A stretch of DNA of 64,000 nt from JABDIP01 sp965237625 (GTDB taxonomy: Bacteria; Pseudomonadota; Alphaproteobacteria; DSM-16000; Inquilinaceae): NCBI GenBank assembly GCA_965237625.1, contig CBDEGD010000032.1:62001-126000 (forward strand). Direction: 5' to 3'. The notes under the pieces were generated by a model. It was given only the letters and a program-made list of their open reading frames with translations. It was not told the DNA's origin and did not search any database. The stretch's first letter is position 1; each line of letters begins with the position of its first letter. Shown here piece after piece: positions 1 to 8,142 of the stretch. The position numbers and the translations under genes were made by a program.

Positions 1-311
1 AGCCGATGGCGTACGCCCACGGCCCGCCGACGCCCACGGCAATGAAGTGGCCCGGCCCCGGACCGGCGGTATCGCGGATCACCCTGGCGCCGCAGCAGGC
101 GGGGCTGGCGTCGACCATCAGCGTTTCCGGCCCCTGGTCGTTCTTCAGGCTATTGGATGAGGGCGCGATCCAGCGATCCTCGTTGACCGATCAGTTCACC
201 GTCACCTTCAATGTGGGCGGCCGCATCGCGACCTTCGACCTGCGGGCGAACAGCGTGTTCAACCCATTTACGCTGACCGCGCTGGAGCAGTTCCGATGCC
301 CGCAGCTGTGA
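1..311 (+). CDS. tssM: Type VI secretion protein TssM (IcmF), C-terminal fragment
   Basis: Only the last ~100 residues are in the window; the frame is open from the left edge to a TGA at 309-311. The visible part has the typical IcmF/TssM C-terminal beta-rich domain: a WPGP stretch, then SGPWSFFRLLDEG, and the ending FDLRANSVFNPFTLTALEQFRCP, which closely follows the family's conserved end. TssM is the inner-membrane and periplasmic component of the T6SS membrane complex (TssJLM). It overlaps the next gene (tagF) by 16 bp, as in a compact T6SS operon. The N-terminal membrane and NTPase parts lie outside the window. Confidence 0.85.
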   Translation, partial: PMAYAHGPPTPTAMKWPGPGPAVSRITLAPQQAGLASTISVSGPWSFFRLLDEGAIQRSSLTDQFTVTFNVGGRIATFDLRANSVFNPFTLTALEQFRCPQL

Positions 312-1072
312 CCGGGACTGGCTCAGCGCCCAAAACCGCACTGGTTCCGGGGTTGCATGGCAAGGTCCCGACCAAAGGGGATTTCGTCACAAGGCGATTG
401 ACCCGCGACTTCGTCGATCCGTGGGACCAATGGCTGCAATCGGCGATCAACTGCAGCAAGGAACAGCTCGGCGAGGAATGGCTGCCGATCTACCTGACCA
501 GCCCGATCTGGCGTTTCGTGCTCAGCCCGGGGCTCTGCGGCGACGAGATCGTCGCCGGCGTGCTGATGCCGAGCGTCGACCGGGTCGGGCGGTATTTTCC
601 GTTTACCCTGGCCGTTTCCCTGACCGGGTGCAGCAACCCGGCGGCGGTGCCGGTCACTGGCGCCGATTGGTTCGAGCAGGCGGAGGCGCTGGCGCTGGCG
701 GCACTTGAGGATCCGTTCGATTTTGAGAAATTCGATATCGACGTCGGCGCGTCTGCCGGTCCGGCCTATCCGCGAGGCGGCGTGCCGTCCGAGGTCTATC
801 CGTCGATGAACGGCATGCGCATCGGCTTCGACCGGTCGAGCAATGTTGCCGCCGGCTATGCGCCGATGGTCAACCAACAGCTACTGGGATTATTTCCGCA
901 ATACAGCATCTGGTGGAATGTCGGCTCCGAGGACAGTGAGCCGTCGTTGATCACCTGCAATGGATTGCCGCAAATCGGGGGTTTTGCAGCTTTCTTGGAT
1001 GGACGCTGGCAGCAGTGGGGCTGGGAGGGGACGGACGATCCTCTTCTGACAGCCGGGTCCGGCATCATCTGA
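296..1072 (+). CDS. tagF: Type VI secretion-associated protein TagF
   Basis: 258 residues. The opening PGLHGKVPTKGDFVTRRL and the later PIWRFVLSPGLCG and GVLMPSVDRVGRYFPFTLAV are hallmarks of the TagF (DUF2094/BMA_A0400) family, whose usual length is 170-260 residues. TagF represses T6SS assembly post-translationally in Pseudomonas and Agrobacterium, together with phosphatase or Fha components. The ATG lies inside the end of tssM (16-bp overlap), implying translational coupling. A PP2C phosphatase follows 14 bp after its stop, matching the usual tssM-tagF-pppA order. The family is clear; the role in this organism is inferred from relatives. Confidence 0.85.
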   Translation: MPAAVTGTGSAPKTALVPGLHGKVPTKGDFVTRRLTRDFVDPWDQWLQSAINCSKEQLGEEWLPIYLTSPIWRFVLSPGLCGDEIVAGVLMPSVDRVGRYFPFTLAVSLTGCSNPAAVPVTGADWFEQAEALALAALEDPFDFEKFDIDVGASAGPAYPRGGVPSEVYPSMNGMRIGFDRSSNVAAGYAPMVNQQLLGLFPQYSIWWNVGSEDSEPSLITCNGLPQIGGFAAFLDGRWQQWGWEGTDDPLLTAGSGII

Positions 1073-1086
1073 GGAGCCAAGGGATA

Positions 1087-1848
1087 ATGTCGACCAAACC
1101 GTTCGCCTTCGCCTCCGCATCGGTCAGCGAAGTCGGATTTGTCAGAAAGTTGAACGAGGATGCCGCCCTCGATCGGCCTGATCTCGGACTTTGGGTCGTG
1201 GCGGACGGCATGGGCGGTCATGATTCCGGCGACTATGCCAGCCGGCTGATCGTCGATCTCCTAAGCGACATACCACCGCCGAGTTCGGCCGGTACGTTGC
1301 TCGCGGAGGCCCGTCACCGGATCGAGCAGGCCAACAAGGCGCTGCGCGGCAAGGCGGCGGAACGCGGCCTCGGCACGATCATCGCCAGCACCGTTGTCGC
1401 CTTGCTGGTTTATGGCGAGCATTTCGCCTGCCTGTGGGCCGGCGACAGCCGCCTTTACCGTCTCCGTGATGGCGAGATGCTACAGGTTAGCCACGATCAC
1501 AGCCATGTGCAGGAACTGGTGGATGTCGGCGTGCTGACCCCGGAAGAGGCGGACAGCCATCCTCAGGCCAATGTGGTCACCCGGGCGGTCGGCGCGGATG
1601 ACGAGCTCGCCCTGGACAAGAAGCATGATCGGCTTCAGGCGGGCGATATCTTCCTGCTGTGCAGCGACGGGCTGACCGGCGTGGTGCCGGATGACGGCAT
1701 CGCCGACATCCTGCGCCGGGAAGAAACCGACCAGGCGGTCCAGATCCTGGTCGACACAGCGCTGGAACGGGGTTCGCGGGACAATGTCACGGTGGTCAGC
1801 GTGAAATGCCTGTCTCCGGCCGGCTGGGAGACGACGGTCCCATATTGA
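1087..1848 (+). CDS. PP2C-family serine/threonine phosphatase (T6SS PppA/Stp type)
   Basis: 253 residues from ATG 1087, chosen because a GAGGAG Shine-Dalgarno sits just upstream (about 1071-1076) and the protein then begins normally; an in-frame start at 1015 would run back into tagF. PP2C motifs are seen in order: VGFVRKLNEDA (metal-binding Asp), WVVADGMGGHDSGDYAS, GTIIASTVVALL, WAGDSRLYRLRDGE, LLCSDGLTG and RDNVTVVSV. It is soluble. In T6SS loci such phosphatases reverse PpkA-kinase phosphorylation of Fha and switch the system off. The position right after tagF supports that role, although the kinase is not in the window. Confidence 0.85.
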   Translation: MSTKPFAFASASVSEVGFVRKLNEDAALDRPDLGLWVVADGMGGHDSGDYASRLIVDLLSDIPPPSSAGTLLAEARHRIEQANKALRGKAAERGLGTIIASTVVALLVYGEHFACLWAGDSRLYRLRDGEMLQVSHDHSHVQELVDVGVLTPEEADSHPQANVVTRAVGADDELALDKKHDRLQAGDIFLLCSDGLTGVVPDDGIADILRREETDQAVQILVDTALERGSRDNVTVVSVKCLSPAGWETTVPY

Positions 1849-1965
1849 GCGGTTGGCACGCCCCCGGGCGGCTGATCCGCTTACACCCATTGATGTTCGG
1901 TCTGTTACACTCGGCAGTTTACTGATATCGGTTGCGTCTCAACGGCGCGCTGAGGCCGCTTTGCA

Positions 1966-2754
1966 ATGCCGGTTTCGTACGATCCACTTCTGATCGCCCT
2001 GTCTGTGATCATTGCCGTCTTCGGCGCCTATACGTGCTTCCAGATGGCCGCGCGATTGTCTACGACCCATGGGCTGTGGCGCAAGGCGTTGCTGGCCGGC
2101 GCCGCCGTTGCAATGGGCGGAGGCATCTGGTCGATGCATTTTGTCGGCATGCTGGCGCTCAGCCTGCCGGTGATCGTCAATTACGACACCCTGCTGACCC
2201 TGTTGTCGGCGCTGGTATCGGTGATGATGACCGGTATCGCCCTGTTTTTCGCCGGAATCGGTGCGCCCACCAGGCTGAAGCTTGCCGGGGCCGGGCTGTT
2301 CATGGGGCTGGGCATCTCCAGCATGCACTATGTCGGTATGTCGGCGATCCGGGCGAATTGCGTGATCCAGTATTCGCCGACGCTGGTCGTCGCCTCGATC
2401 GTGGTTGGCATTCTGGCTTCCACCGCCGCATTGTGGCTGGCATTCAACCTGCGGCGCGGCTGGCATATTTTCCCGGCCGCCGGCGTCATGGGCATTGCGG
2501 TGTCCGGCATGCACTATACGGCGATGGCGGCGGCCACCTTCCTGGCGGTCCCGGCCGATGTCGAGATCGTGTTCGAAGCGCCGTCTATAAGCCAGCCCTT
2601 GCTGGCGATCCTGGTAGCTGTCGCGACATTCCTGATCTTTGGCTTTGCGCTTTTAACCGCTATTCCCGAACCCACCCGGGGAGGCCAAGGTCCCACCAGC
2701 CGCGGAGCCGGAAGAAGCCACTGGGCGGCTTGTGAAACTGCCGGTGACCCATAA
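1966..2754 (+). CDS. coxC: MHYT-domain membrane sensor, N-terminal part of a split CoxC-like regulator
   Basis: 262 residues with about seven hydrophobic helices and three MHYT-type motifs (SMHFVGM, SMHYVGM, GMHYTAM), which define the MHYT integral-membrane sensor domain proposed to bind copper and sense diatomic gases. After about residue 235 the frame loses sense (TRGGQGPTSRGAG...). The +1 frame meanwhile becomes coding from about 2660 and runs straight into the LytTR domain of the next entry. In carboxydotrophs coxC and coxH encode MHYT-LytTR fusions next to coxMSL, so this is probably one gene broken by an extra base in the C/G-rich run near 2665-2680. A genuine two-gene arrangement is possible. 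Confidence 0.7.
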   Translation: MPVSYDPLLIALSVIIAVFGAYTCFQMAARLSTTHGLWRKALLAGAAVAMGGGIWSMHFVGMLALSLPVIVNYDTLLTLLSALVSVMMTGIALFFAGIGAPTRLKLAGAGLFMGLGISSMHYVGMSAIRANCVIQYSPTLVVASIVVGILASTAALWLAFNLRRGWHIFPAAGVMGIAVSGMHYTAMAAATFLAVPADVEIVFEAPSISQPLLAILVAVATFLIFGFALLTAIPEPTRGGQGPTSRGAGRSHWAACETAGDP

Positions 2755-3061
2755 CAAGATGACACTGCTGGTCGACCCGCGTGACGTGGTTTGCATCAAG
2801 GCCGAGGCACACTACACAACCGTCTACACAGCCGAGGACGACTACTTCTGTGCTCTGGCGCTATCGATCCTCGAGGAGCGGCTGGACCCGAATATCTTTC
2901 TGCGGGTGCATCGCAGCCATATCGTCAATATGCGGCATGCGAAATCCTTTGAACGGTTGAATGAGCAGGCCGTTATCGTCCTCGGTGAAAATGACAACGT
3001 CCGCCGGATCCCGGTAAGCCGCGGTAAGGTCCGTCAGCTCAAGCTGGCGCTTGGGGTCTAG
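2732..3061 (+). CDS. LytTR DNA-binding domain, C-terminal part of a split CoxC-like regulator
   Basis: 109 residues from GTG 2732; in this frame the sequence is open back to about 2657. The protein is a complete LytTR domain: VDPRDVVCIKAEAHYTTVYT, LSILEERLDPNIFLRVHRSHIVN, and a final VSRGKVRQLKLALGV. LytTR domains bind pairs of direct repeats in promoters. Read upstream, the frame gives EAKVPPAAEPEEATGRLVKLP, a natural linker, which argues for fusion with the MHYT domain. It likely regulates the cox genes that start about 280 bp downstream; two direct repeats lie in that gap. No recognisable separate promoter was seen. Confidence 0.7.
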   Translation: MKLPVTHNKMTLLVDPRDVVCIKAEAHYTTVYTAEDDYFCALALSILEERLDPNIFLRVHRSHIVNMRHAKSFERLNEQAVIVLGENDNVRRIPVSRGKVRQLKLALGV

Positions 3062-3138
3062 CGCTGTATAGGGCCGATCCAGGCCGCGGTCCCGTTAACC
3101 AATCCCGCCTCGCGGCCATGCCATTCGTGAACCGAATA

Positions 3139-3170
3139 CGCATTTCATGCGCGCCAGTCGCATTTCACGC
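3139..3170 (+). promoter_or_regulatory. Direct-repeat pair upstream of coxM, possible LytTR operator
   Basis: CGCATTTCATGC (3139-3150) and CGCATTTCACGC (3159-3170) are repeated in the same orientation with a 20-bp period, 170 bp before coxM. LytTR regulators bind two direct repeats about two helical turns apart, and a LytTR gene lies immediately upstream. The assignment is inference from geometry and context; the rest of the 3062-3339 gap shows no gene. Confidence 0.4.
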
Positions 3171-3339
3171 AAGAACTGTTCTTAGAATGCAAAGTACGCG
3201 TTAAGGTCGTAAGGTACATGTGACGCCGGTCGACCTCGCTGTCGGTCAAGGCGTGCGACACTTGTGTTCAATCGGCGAAGGCCCGATCGACAAGAGGCCG
3301 GCCGCATAAAGATCTGAAACAGATCGTGTGGAGGCACGC

Positions 3340-4209
3340 GTGATACCCGGAAAATTCGAATATCATCGCCCATCATCCGTCGACGAGGCGATTGCTCTGC
3401 TGTCGCAATATGGCGATGAGAGCCGGCTTCTTGCCGGTGGCCATTCCTTGATCCCGATGATGAAATTCCGCCTGGCGATGCCGGCGCATCTGATCGACAT
3501 GCAGTCGATCGGTGGGCTGAACGGCATCGGCGAAGAGGGCGGTGTACTGGGCATCGGTGCGCTGGCGACCCAGGCCGATGTGATCGCCTCGGAGCTGTTG
3601 GCGGAATGCTGCCCGGTCCTGAAGGAAACGGCGGTCACCATTGCCGACCCGCAGGTCCGCTATCGCGGCACCATCGGCGGCAACGTCGCCAACGGCGATC
3701 CCGGCAATGACATGCCGGCGCTGATGATGTGCCTGAATGCCTCCTATGTGCTGCGCGGACCCGGCGGTGAGCGCCAGGTGGCGGCTCGCGACTTTTACGA
3801 GGCGGCCTATTTTACCGCGCTTGCCGAGGACGAGGTGCTGACCGAGATCCGCATCCCTGTGCCGCCGAGCGGTCACGGCCACGCCTATGAAAAGATGAAA
3901 CGGAAAGTCGGCGATTACGCCACGGCAGCAGCGGCCGTTGTGCTGACGCTGGAAGGCGGGACCTGCAAGAGCGCCGCGGTGGCGCTGACCAATGTGGGGC
4001 AGACGCCGCTTTTCGCCGAGGCGGCGGGGCAGGCGCTGGTCGGTACCTCCGTCGACGATGCCGCCATCGATGCGGCGGTGGCCGCGGCGGTCGAGATTTC
4101 CGATCCGGTTTCCGACATGCGCGGTCCGCCGGAATTTCGCCGGCACGTGGCCGGGGTGATGACACGCCGGGCGATCCAATCCGCGCTTAGCCGCGCGACG
4201 GGGGCATAA
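3340..4209 (+). CDS. coxM: Carbon monoxide dehydrogenase medium (FAD) subunit CoxM
   Basis: 289 residues from GTG 3340, preferred over the upstream GTG 3328 because GGAGG (3330-3334) sits 5 bp before it and the protein then begins VIPGKFEYHRPSSV as in the family. The FAD-binding motifs of molybdenum hydroxylase medium subunits are present: AGGHSLIPMMK near residue 33 and TIGGNVANGDPGND near residue 112. A C-terminal CO_deh_flav_C domain follows. CoxM passes electrons from the CoxS iron-sulfur clusters to the quinone pool. It is the first gene of a tight coxM-coxS-coxL run; coxS starts 3 bp after its stop. Confidence 0.92.
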   Translation: MIPGKFEYHRPSSVDEAIALLSQYGDESRLLAGGHSLIPMMKFRLAMPAHLIDMQSIGGLNGIGEEGGVLGIGALATQADVIASELLAECCPVLKETAVTIADPQVRYRGTIGGNVANGDPGNDMPALMMCLNASYVLRGPGGERQVAARDFYEAAYFTALAEDEVLTEIRIPVPPSGHGHAYEKMKRKVGDYATAAAAVVLTLEGGTCKSAAVALTNVGQTPLFAEAAGQALVGTSVDDAAIDAAVAAAVEISDPVSDMRGPPEFRRHVAGVMTRRAIQSALSRATGA

Positions 4210-4212
4210 GAC

Positions 4213-4707
4213 ATGAGCGATAAGATGCACGTTGAAATGACGGTGAATGGCGAGGCGGTCGAAGGCCTGGCCGAACCGCGCACCCTGCTGATCCACTTCC
4301 TGCGCGAGAATTTGGCCCTGACCGGTGCCCATGTGGGCTGCGACACCTCCCATTGCGGTGCCTGCACGGTCGATCTGAATGGCCAGTCGGTGAAGTCCTG
4401 CACGGTCTTCATCGCCCAGGCCAACGGCGCCGAGGTGAGCACGGTCGAGGGCATGGCCCATGGCGGCGAGCTGCACCCGATCCAGGATGCCTTCATGCAG
4501 GAACACGGGCTGCAATGCGGCTTCTGCACTCCGGGCATGATCATGCGGACCCACCGCCTGCTGCAGGAGAACCCGAACCCGACGGAAGACGAAATCCGCA
4601 ACGGGCTGGCCGGCAATCTCTGCCGCTGCACCGGGTACCAGAACATCGTCAAGGCCGTGCGCCGCGCCGCCGACGAGTTGAACGCCGTTAAGGAGGCCGC
4701 TGAATAA
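4213..4707 (+). CDS. coxS: Carbon monoxide dehydrogenase small [2Fe-2S] subunit CoxS
   Basis: 164 residues, the usual length. The N-terminal plant-type ferredoxin domain has C43, C48, C51 and C63 (GCDTSHCGACTV...SC). The C-terminal helical domain has C102, C105, C137 and C139 (QCGFCTPGM, LCRCTGYQNIV). Together they hold the two [2Fe-2S] clusters that carry electrons from the Mo-Cu site of CoxL to FAD in CoxM. The stop overlaps the coxL start (TAATG), indicating translational coupling. It is a cytoplasmic subunit of the (LMS)2 enzyme that docks on the membrane. Confidence 0.93.
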   Translation: MSDKMHVEMTVNGEAVEGLAEPRTLLIHFLRENLALTGAHVGCDTSHCGACTVDLNGQSVKSCTVFIAQANGAEVSTVEGMAHGGELHPIQDAFMQEHGLQCGFCTPGMIMRTHRLLQENPNPTEDEIRNGLAGNLCRCTGYQNIVKAVRRAADELNAVKEAAE

Positions 4708-7112
4708 TGCCTGATACAGCAGTTCCATCGGCCGCCGAGCGGGAAGAGAAACTCGGTGGTGTCGGTTGCGCCCGCAAGCGCAAGGAAGATGTCCGCTTCA
4801 TCCAGGGCAAGGGCAACTATATCGACGACATCAAGATGACCGGCATGCTGTTCGGCGATTTCGTGCGCAGCCCCTATGGCCATGCACGGGTCAAGTCGAT
4901 CGACCCCAGCGCCGCCCTGGCGCTGCCCGGCGTCGTCGCCGTCCTGACCGCGGAAGATTTGAAGCCCCTCAACCTTCACTACATGCCGACCCTGGCCGGC
5001 GACGTGCAGGCGGTGCTGGCGGATGAGAAGGTCCTGTACCAGAACCAGGAAGTCGCCTTCGTCATCGCCCAGGACCGCTACATCGCCGCCGATGCGATCG
5101 ATATGGTGGAGGTCGAGTACGAAGAGTTGCCGCCTTTGGTCAATGCCTTCAAGGCCATGGACGACGATGCTCCAGTATTGCGTGAGGACATCCAGGACAA
5201 GACCGACGGCGCTCACGGCGCACGCAAGCATCCCAACCACATCTTCACCTGGGAAGCCGGCGACAAGGACGGCGCCGATGCCGCTTTCGACGGGGCGGAG
5301 GTCACGGTGAAGGAGCTGGTGAGCTATCACCGGGTCCATCCGTCGCCGCTGGAGACCTGCGCCTGCGTCGCGTCCATGGACAAGGTCCGGGGCGAGCTGA
5401 CCCTGTACGGCACTTTCCAGGCGCCCCATGTGGTCCGTACGGTGGTGTCGATCCTGTCCGGCATTCCGGAAGCCAAGATCCACGTCAACGCGCCGGATAT
5501 CGGCGGCGGTTTCGGCAACAAGGTCGGGGTCTATCCGGGCTATGTCTGCGCTGTGGTCGGCTCGATCGTGCTCGGCAAGCCGATTAAATGGGTCGAGGAC
5601 CGAATCGAGAACCTCTCGGCCACCGCCTTCGCCCGCGACTACCACATGACCGGCGAACTCGCCGCCACCAAGGACGGCCGGATCACCGGCCTCAAATGCC
5701 ATGTGATCGCCGATCACGGGGCGTTCGACAGCTGCGCCGATCCCAGCAAATACCCGGCCGGCTTCTTCCACATCGTCACCGGCAGCTACGACATTCCGGT
5801 CGCCCATGTGGAGGTGGACGGGGTCTACACCAACAAGGCCCCGGGCGGCGTCGCCTATCGCTGCTCGTTCCGGGTGACCGAGGCGTCCTATCTGATCGAG
5901 CGCATGATCGATGTCCTGGCGCGCAAGCTGGACATGGATCCGGCCGAGCTTCGGATGAAGAACTTCATCCAGCCCGAGCAGTTCCCGTACAACTCGGCGC
6001 TGGGCTGGGAATACGACAGCGGCGACTATCCGACCGCCATGCGCAAGGCGTTGGAGGCGGTCAACTATGAGGACCTCCGGCGCGAGCAGGCGGAAAAACG
6101 CCAGCGCGGCGAGCTGATGGGCATCGGCGTGGCCTTCTTCACCGAGATCGTCGGCGCCGGTCCGACCCGGAATTGCGACATTCTCGGCGTCGGCATGTTC
6201 GACAGCTGCGAGATCCGGGTCCATCCGACCGGCAGCGCCATCGCCCGGCTGGGGACCAAATCCCAGGGCCAGGCCCATGAGACCACCTATGCCCAGATCA
6301 TCGCCTCGGAGATCGGTATCTCGTCGGAGGACATCATGATCGAGGAGGGCGACACCGATACCGCGCCGTACGGTCTGGGCACCTACGGCTCGCGCTCGAC
6401 CCCGGTGGCCGGCGCCGCCGCGGCCCGCGCCGCCCGCAAGATCAAGGCCAAGGCGCAAGCCATCGCCGCCCATCTGCTGGAAGTCGGCGAAGACGATCTG
6501 GAATGGGATATCGACCAGTTCAAGGTCAAGGGCCTGCCGGAGAAGACGGCGACCATGAAAGAGGTCGCCTGGGCGGCGTACAACAACGTGCCCGACGGTA
6601 TGGAGCACGGTCTGGAGGCGGTCGACTATTACGATCCGCCGAACATGACCTACCCGTTCGGCGCCTATATCTGCGTGCTCGATATCGATCGGGTGACCGG
6701 GGAGAGTACGGTCCGGCGTTTCTACGCGCTGGACGATTGCGGCACCCGGATCAATCCGATGGTCATCGAGGGCCAGGTCCATGGCGGGTTGACCGAGGCC
6801 TTCGGCATCGCGATGGGCCAGGAGATCGTCTACGACGAGAACGGCAACGTCCAGGGCGCCAGCTTCATGGACTATTTCGTGCCCACCGCCGTCGAGACCC
6901 CGGTCTGGGAGACCGACTTCACCGTCACCCCGTCGCCGCATCATCCGATCGGCGCCAAGGGGGTCGGGGAGTCGCCCAATGTGGGCGGCGTGTCGGCCTT
7001 CTCCAACGCGGTGATCGACGCCTTCGCCCATCACGGCGTGACCCACATGCCCATGCCGCACACCCCCTGGCGGGTGTGGGAGCAATGCGAAAAGCTGGGC
7101 ATCGGCAAGTAG
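4707..7112 (+). CDS. coxL: Form I aerobic carbon monoxide dehydrogenase large subunit CoxL
   Basis: 801 residues, matching form I CoxL. It oxidises CO + H2O to CO2 at a Mo-Cu site with molybdopterin cytosine dinucleotide. The diagnostic form I active-site loop AYRCSFR is present, with the copper-binding cysteine at about residue 386; form II enzymes have AYRGAGR. The catalytic glutamate motif GVGES is seen at about residue 755, and the cofactor loop IGGGFGNK near 270. Together these mark a true CO dehydrogenase rather than a generic xanthine dehydrogenase-like hydroxylase. It starts inside the coxS stop codon. A single palindromic repeat separates it from coxD. Confidence 0.95.
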   Translation: MPDTAVPSAAEREEKLGGVGCARKRKEDVRFIQGKGNYIDDIKMTGMLFGDFVRSPYGHARVKSIDPSAALALPGVVAVLTAEDLKPLNLHYMPTLAGDVQAVLADEKVLYQNQEVAFVIAQDRYIAADAIDMVEVEYEELPPLVNAFKAMDDDAPVLREDIQDKTDGAHGARKHPNHIFTWEAGDKDGADAAFDGAEVTVKELVSYHRVHPSPLETCACVASMDKVRGELTLYGTFQAPHVVRTVVSILSGIPEAKIHVNAPDIGGGFGNKVGVYPGYVCAVVGSIVLGKPIKWVEDRIENLSATAFARDYHMTGELAATKDGRITGLKCHVIADHGAFDSCADPSKYPAGFFHIVTGSYDIPVAHVEVDGVYTNKAPGGVAYRCSFRVTEASYLIERMIDVLARKLDMDPAELRMKNFIQPEQFPYNSALGWEYDSGDYPTAMRKALEAVNYEDLRREQAEKRQRGELMGIGVAFFTEIVGAGPTRNCDILGVGMFDSCEIRVHPTGSAIARLGTKSQGQAHETTYAQIIASEIGISSEDIMIEEGDTDTAPYGLGTYGSRSTPVAGAAAARAARKIKAKAQAIAAHLLEVGEDDLEWDIDQFKVKGLPEKTATMKEVAWAAYNNVPDGMEHGLEAVDYYDPPNMTYPFGAYICVLDIDRVTGESTVRRFYALDDCGTRINPMVIEGQVHGGLTEAFGIAMGQEIVYDENGNVQGASFMDYFVPTAVETPVWETDFTVTPSPHHPIGAKGVGESPNVGGVSAFSNAVIDAFAHHGVTHMPMPHTPWRVWEQCEKLGIGK

Positions 7113-7150
7113 CCGGCGTAATGCGCCGGTGTCGAGCAGCGTCGTGCGGA

Positions 7151-7210
7151 CCTTCCCTCTCCTTGGGGAGAGGGAGGGACCCGCGCGTAGCGTGGGAGGG
7201 TGAGGGGGGA
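7151..7210 (+). repeat. Palindromic repeat family A, copy 1 (single half-element)
   Basis: The stretch contains CTCTCCTTGGGGAGAGGGAG followed by ACCCGCGCG and GGGAGGGTGAGGGGG, matching the right half of the ~135-bp inverted-repeat elements seen eight more times in this window. It lies between coxL and coxD, inside the probable cox operon. Confidence 0.85.
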
Positions 7211-7245
7211 GCGCTGTCGTCTGCCGATGATAATTGGACGGACTC

Positions 7246-8142
7246 ATGACCACCAACTCCATGGAATTCACCCGCGACGAGGTGATGACGCGGCTGGCCG
7301 CGACCGGCTATGTGGCCGATCCGGGCTTGGCGATGGCGATCGTCCTGATGTCCCGCCTGGAACGCCCGCTGCTGCTGGAAGGCGATGCCGGGGTCGGCAA
7401 GACCGAGGTCGCCAAGAGCCTGGCCGAGGCGCTCGGCACCAATCTGATCCGCCTGCAATGTTACGAAGGTCTGGACGCCCATTCGGCGGTCTATGAATGG
7501 AACTATCAGCACCAGCTTCTGGCCATCAAGATCCGCGAGACCGAAAAGGCCGACGCGGCCGATGTCGAGCGGCATATCTTCCAGGAGGACTACCTGCTGC
7601 GCCGGCCGCTGCTGCAGTCGATCAGCCAGGAGACCCCGCCGGTGCTGCTGATCGACGAGATCGACCGCGCCGACGAGGAGTTCGAAGCCTATTTGTTGGA
7701 GGTGCTGTCGGAATTCCAGATCACCATCCCGGAACTCGGCACCATCAAGGCCAAATCGATCCCCTATGTGGTGCTGACCTCGAACGGCACACGGGAGCTG
7801 TCCGACGCGCTGCGCCGGCGGTGCCTGTATCACTTCGTCGACTATCCTGCGGAAGACAAGGAACTGCGCATTCTCACCGCCCGGGTGCCCGACATCGAGC
7901 AGGCGTTGGCCGGCCAGATCGTGCGTTTCGTGCAGTCGGTCCGCAAGGAGGATCTGCGCAAGACCCCCGGCATCGCCGAGACCCTGGATTGGGCCCGCGC
8001 CCTGGTCGGGCTGGATATCAAGGATCTGCGCGAAGACCCGGTGGTGGTTCAGGAAAGCCTGCTCTGCCTGCTGAAGACCCGCGAAGACCAGCGTTCGTTG
8101 CCGGTGGAGGTGACGGAAAGGCTGGTGGCCAGGGCGGGATGA
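7246..8142 (+). CDS. coxD: CoxD-type AAA+ ATPase, CO dehydrogenase active-site maturation
   Basis: 298 residues from ATG 7246; an in-frame TTG at 7234 is a weaker option. It is an MoxR-class AAA+ ATPase with Walker A GDAGVGKT at about 46-53, Walker B VLLIDEIDRADEE, and a sensor/arginine-finger stretch LTSNGTRELSDALRRRC. In Oligotropha carboxidovorans CoxD is needed to insert sulfur and copper into the [MoO3] centre of CoxL. Its stop overlaps the coxE start (ATGA), the usual coxD-coxE pairing of an MoxR ATPase with a VWA protein. Confidence 0.9.
   Translation: MTTNSMEFTRDEVMTRLAATGYVADPGLAMAIVLMSRLERPLLLEGDAGVGKTEVAKSLAEALGTNLIRLQCYEGLDAHSAVYEWNYQHQLLAIKIRETEKADAADVERHIFQEDYLLRRPLLQSISQETPPVLLIDEIDRADEEFEAYLLEVLSEFQITIPELGTIKAKSIPYVVLTSNGTRELSDALRRRCLYHFVDYPAEDKELRILTARVPDIEQALAGQIVRFVQSVRKEDLRKTPGIAETLDWARALVGLDIKDLREDPVVVQESLLCLLKTREDQRSLPVEVTERLVARAG

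Noticed and set aside
3915..7271. Long minus-strand open frame (1118 codons) opposite coxM-coxS-coxL
   Set aside because: Shadow of the cox genes; the translation is rich in His, Arg and Gly, with no recognisable domains.
7497..8138. Upstream extension of the coxE frame
   Set aside because: It lies over coxD in another frame; the true CoxE start is the ATG overlapping the coxD stop.
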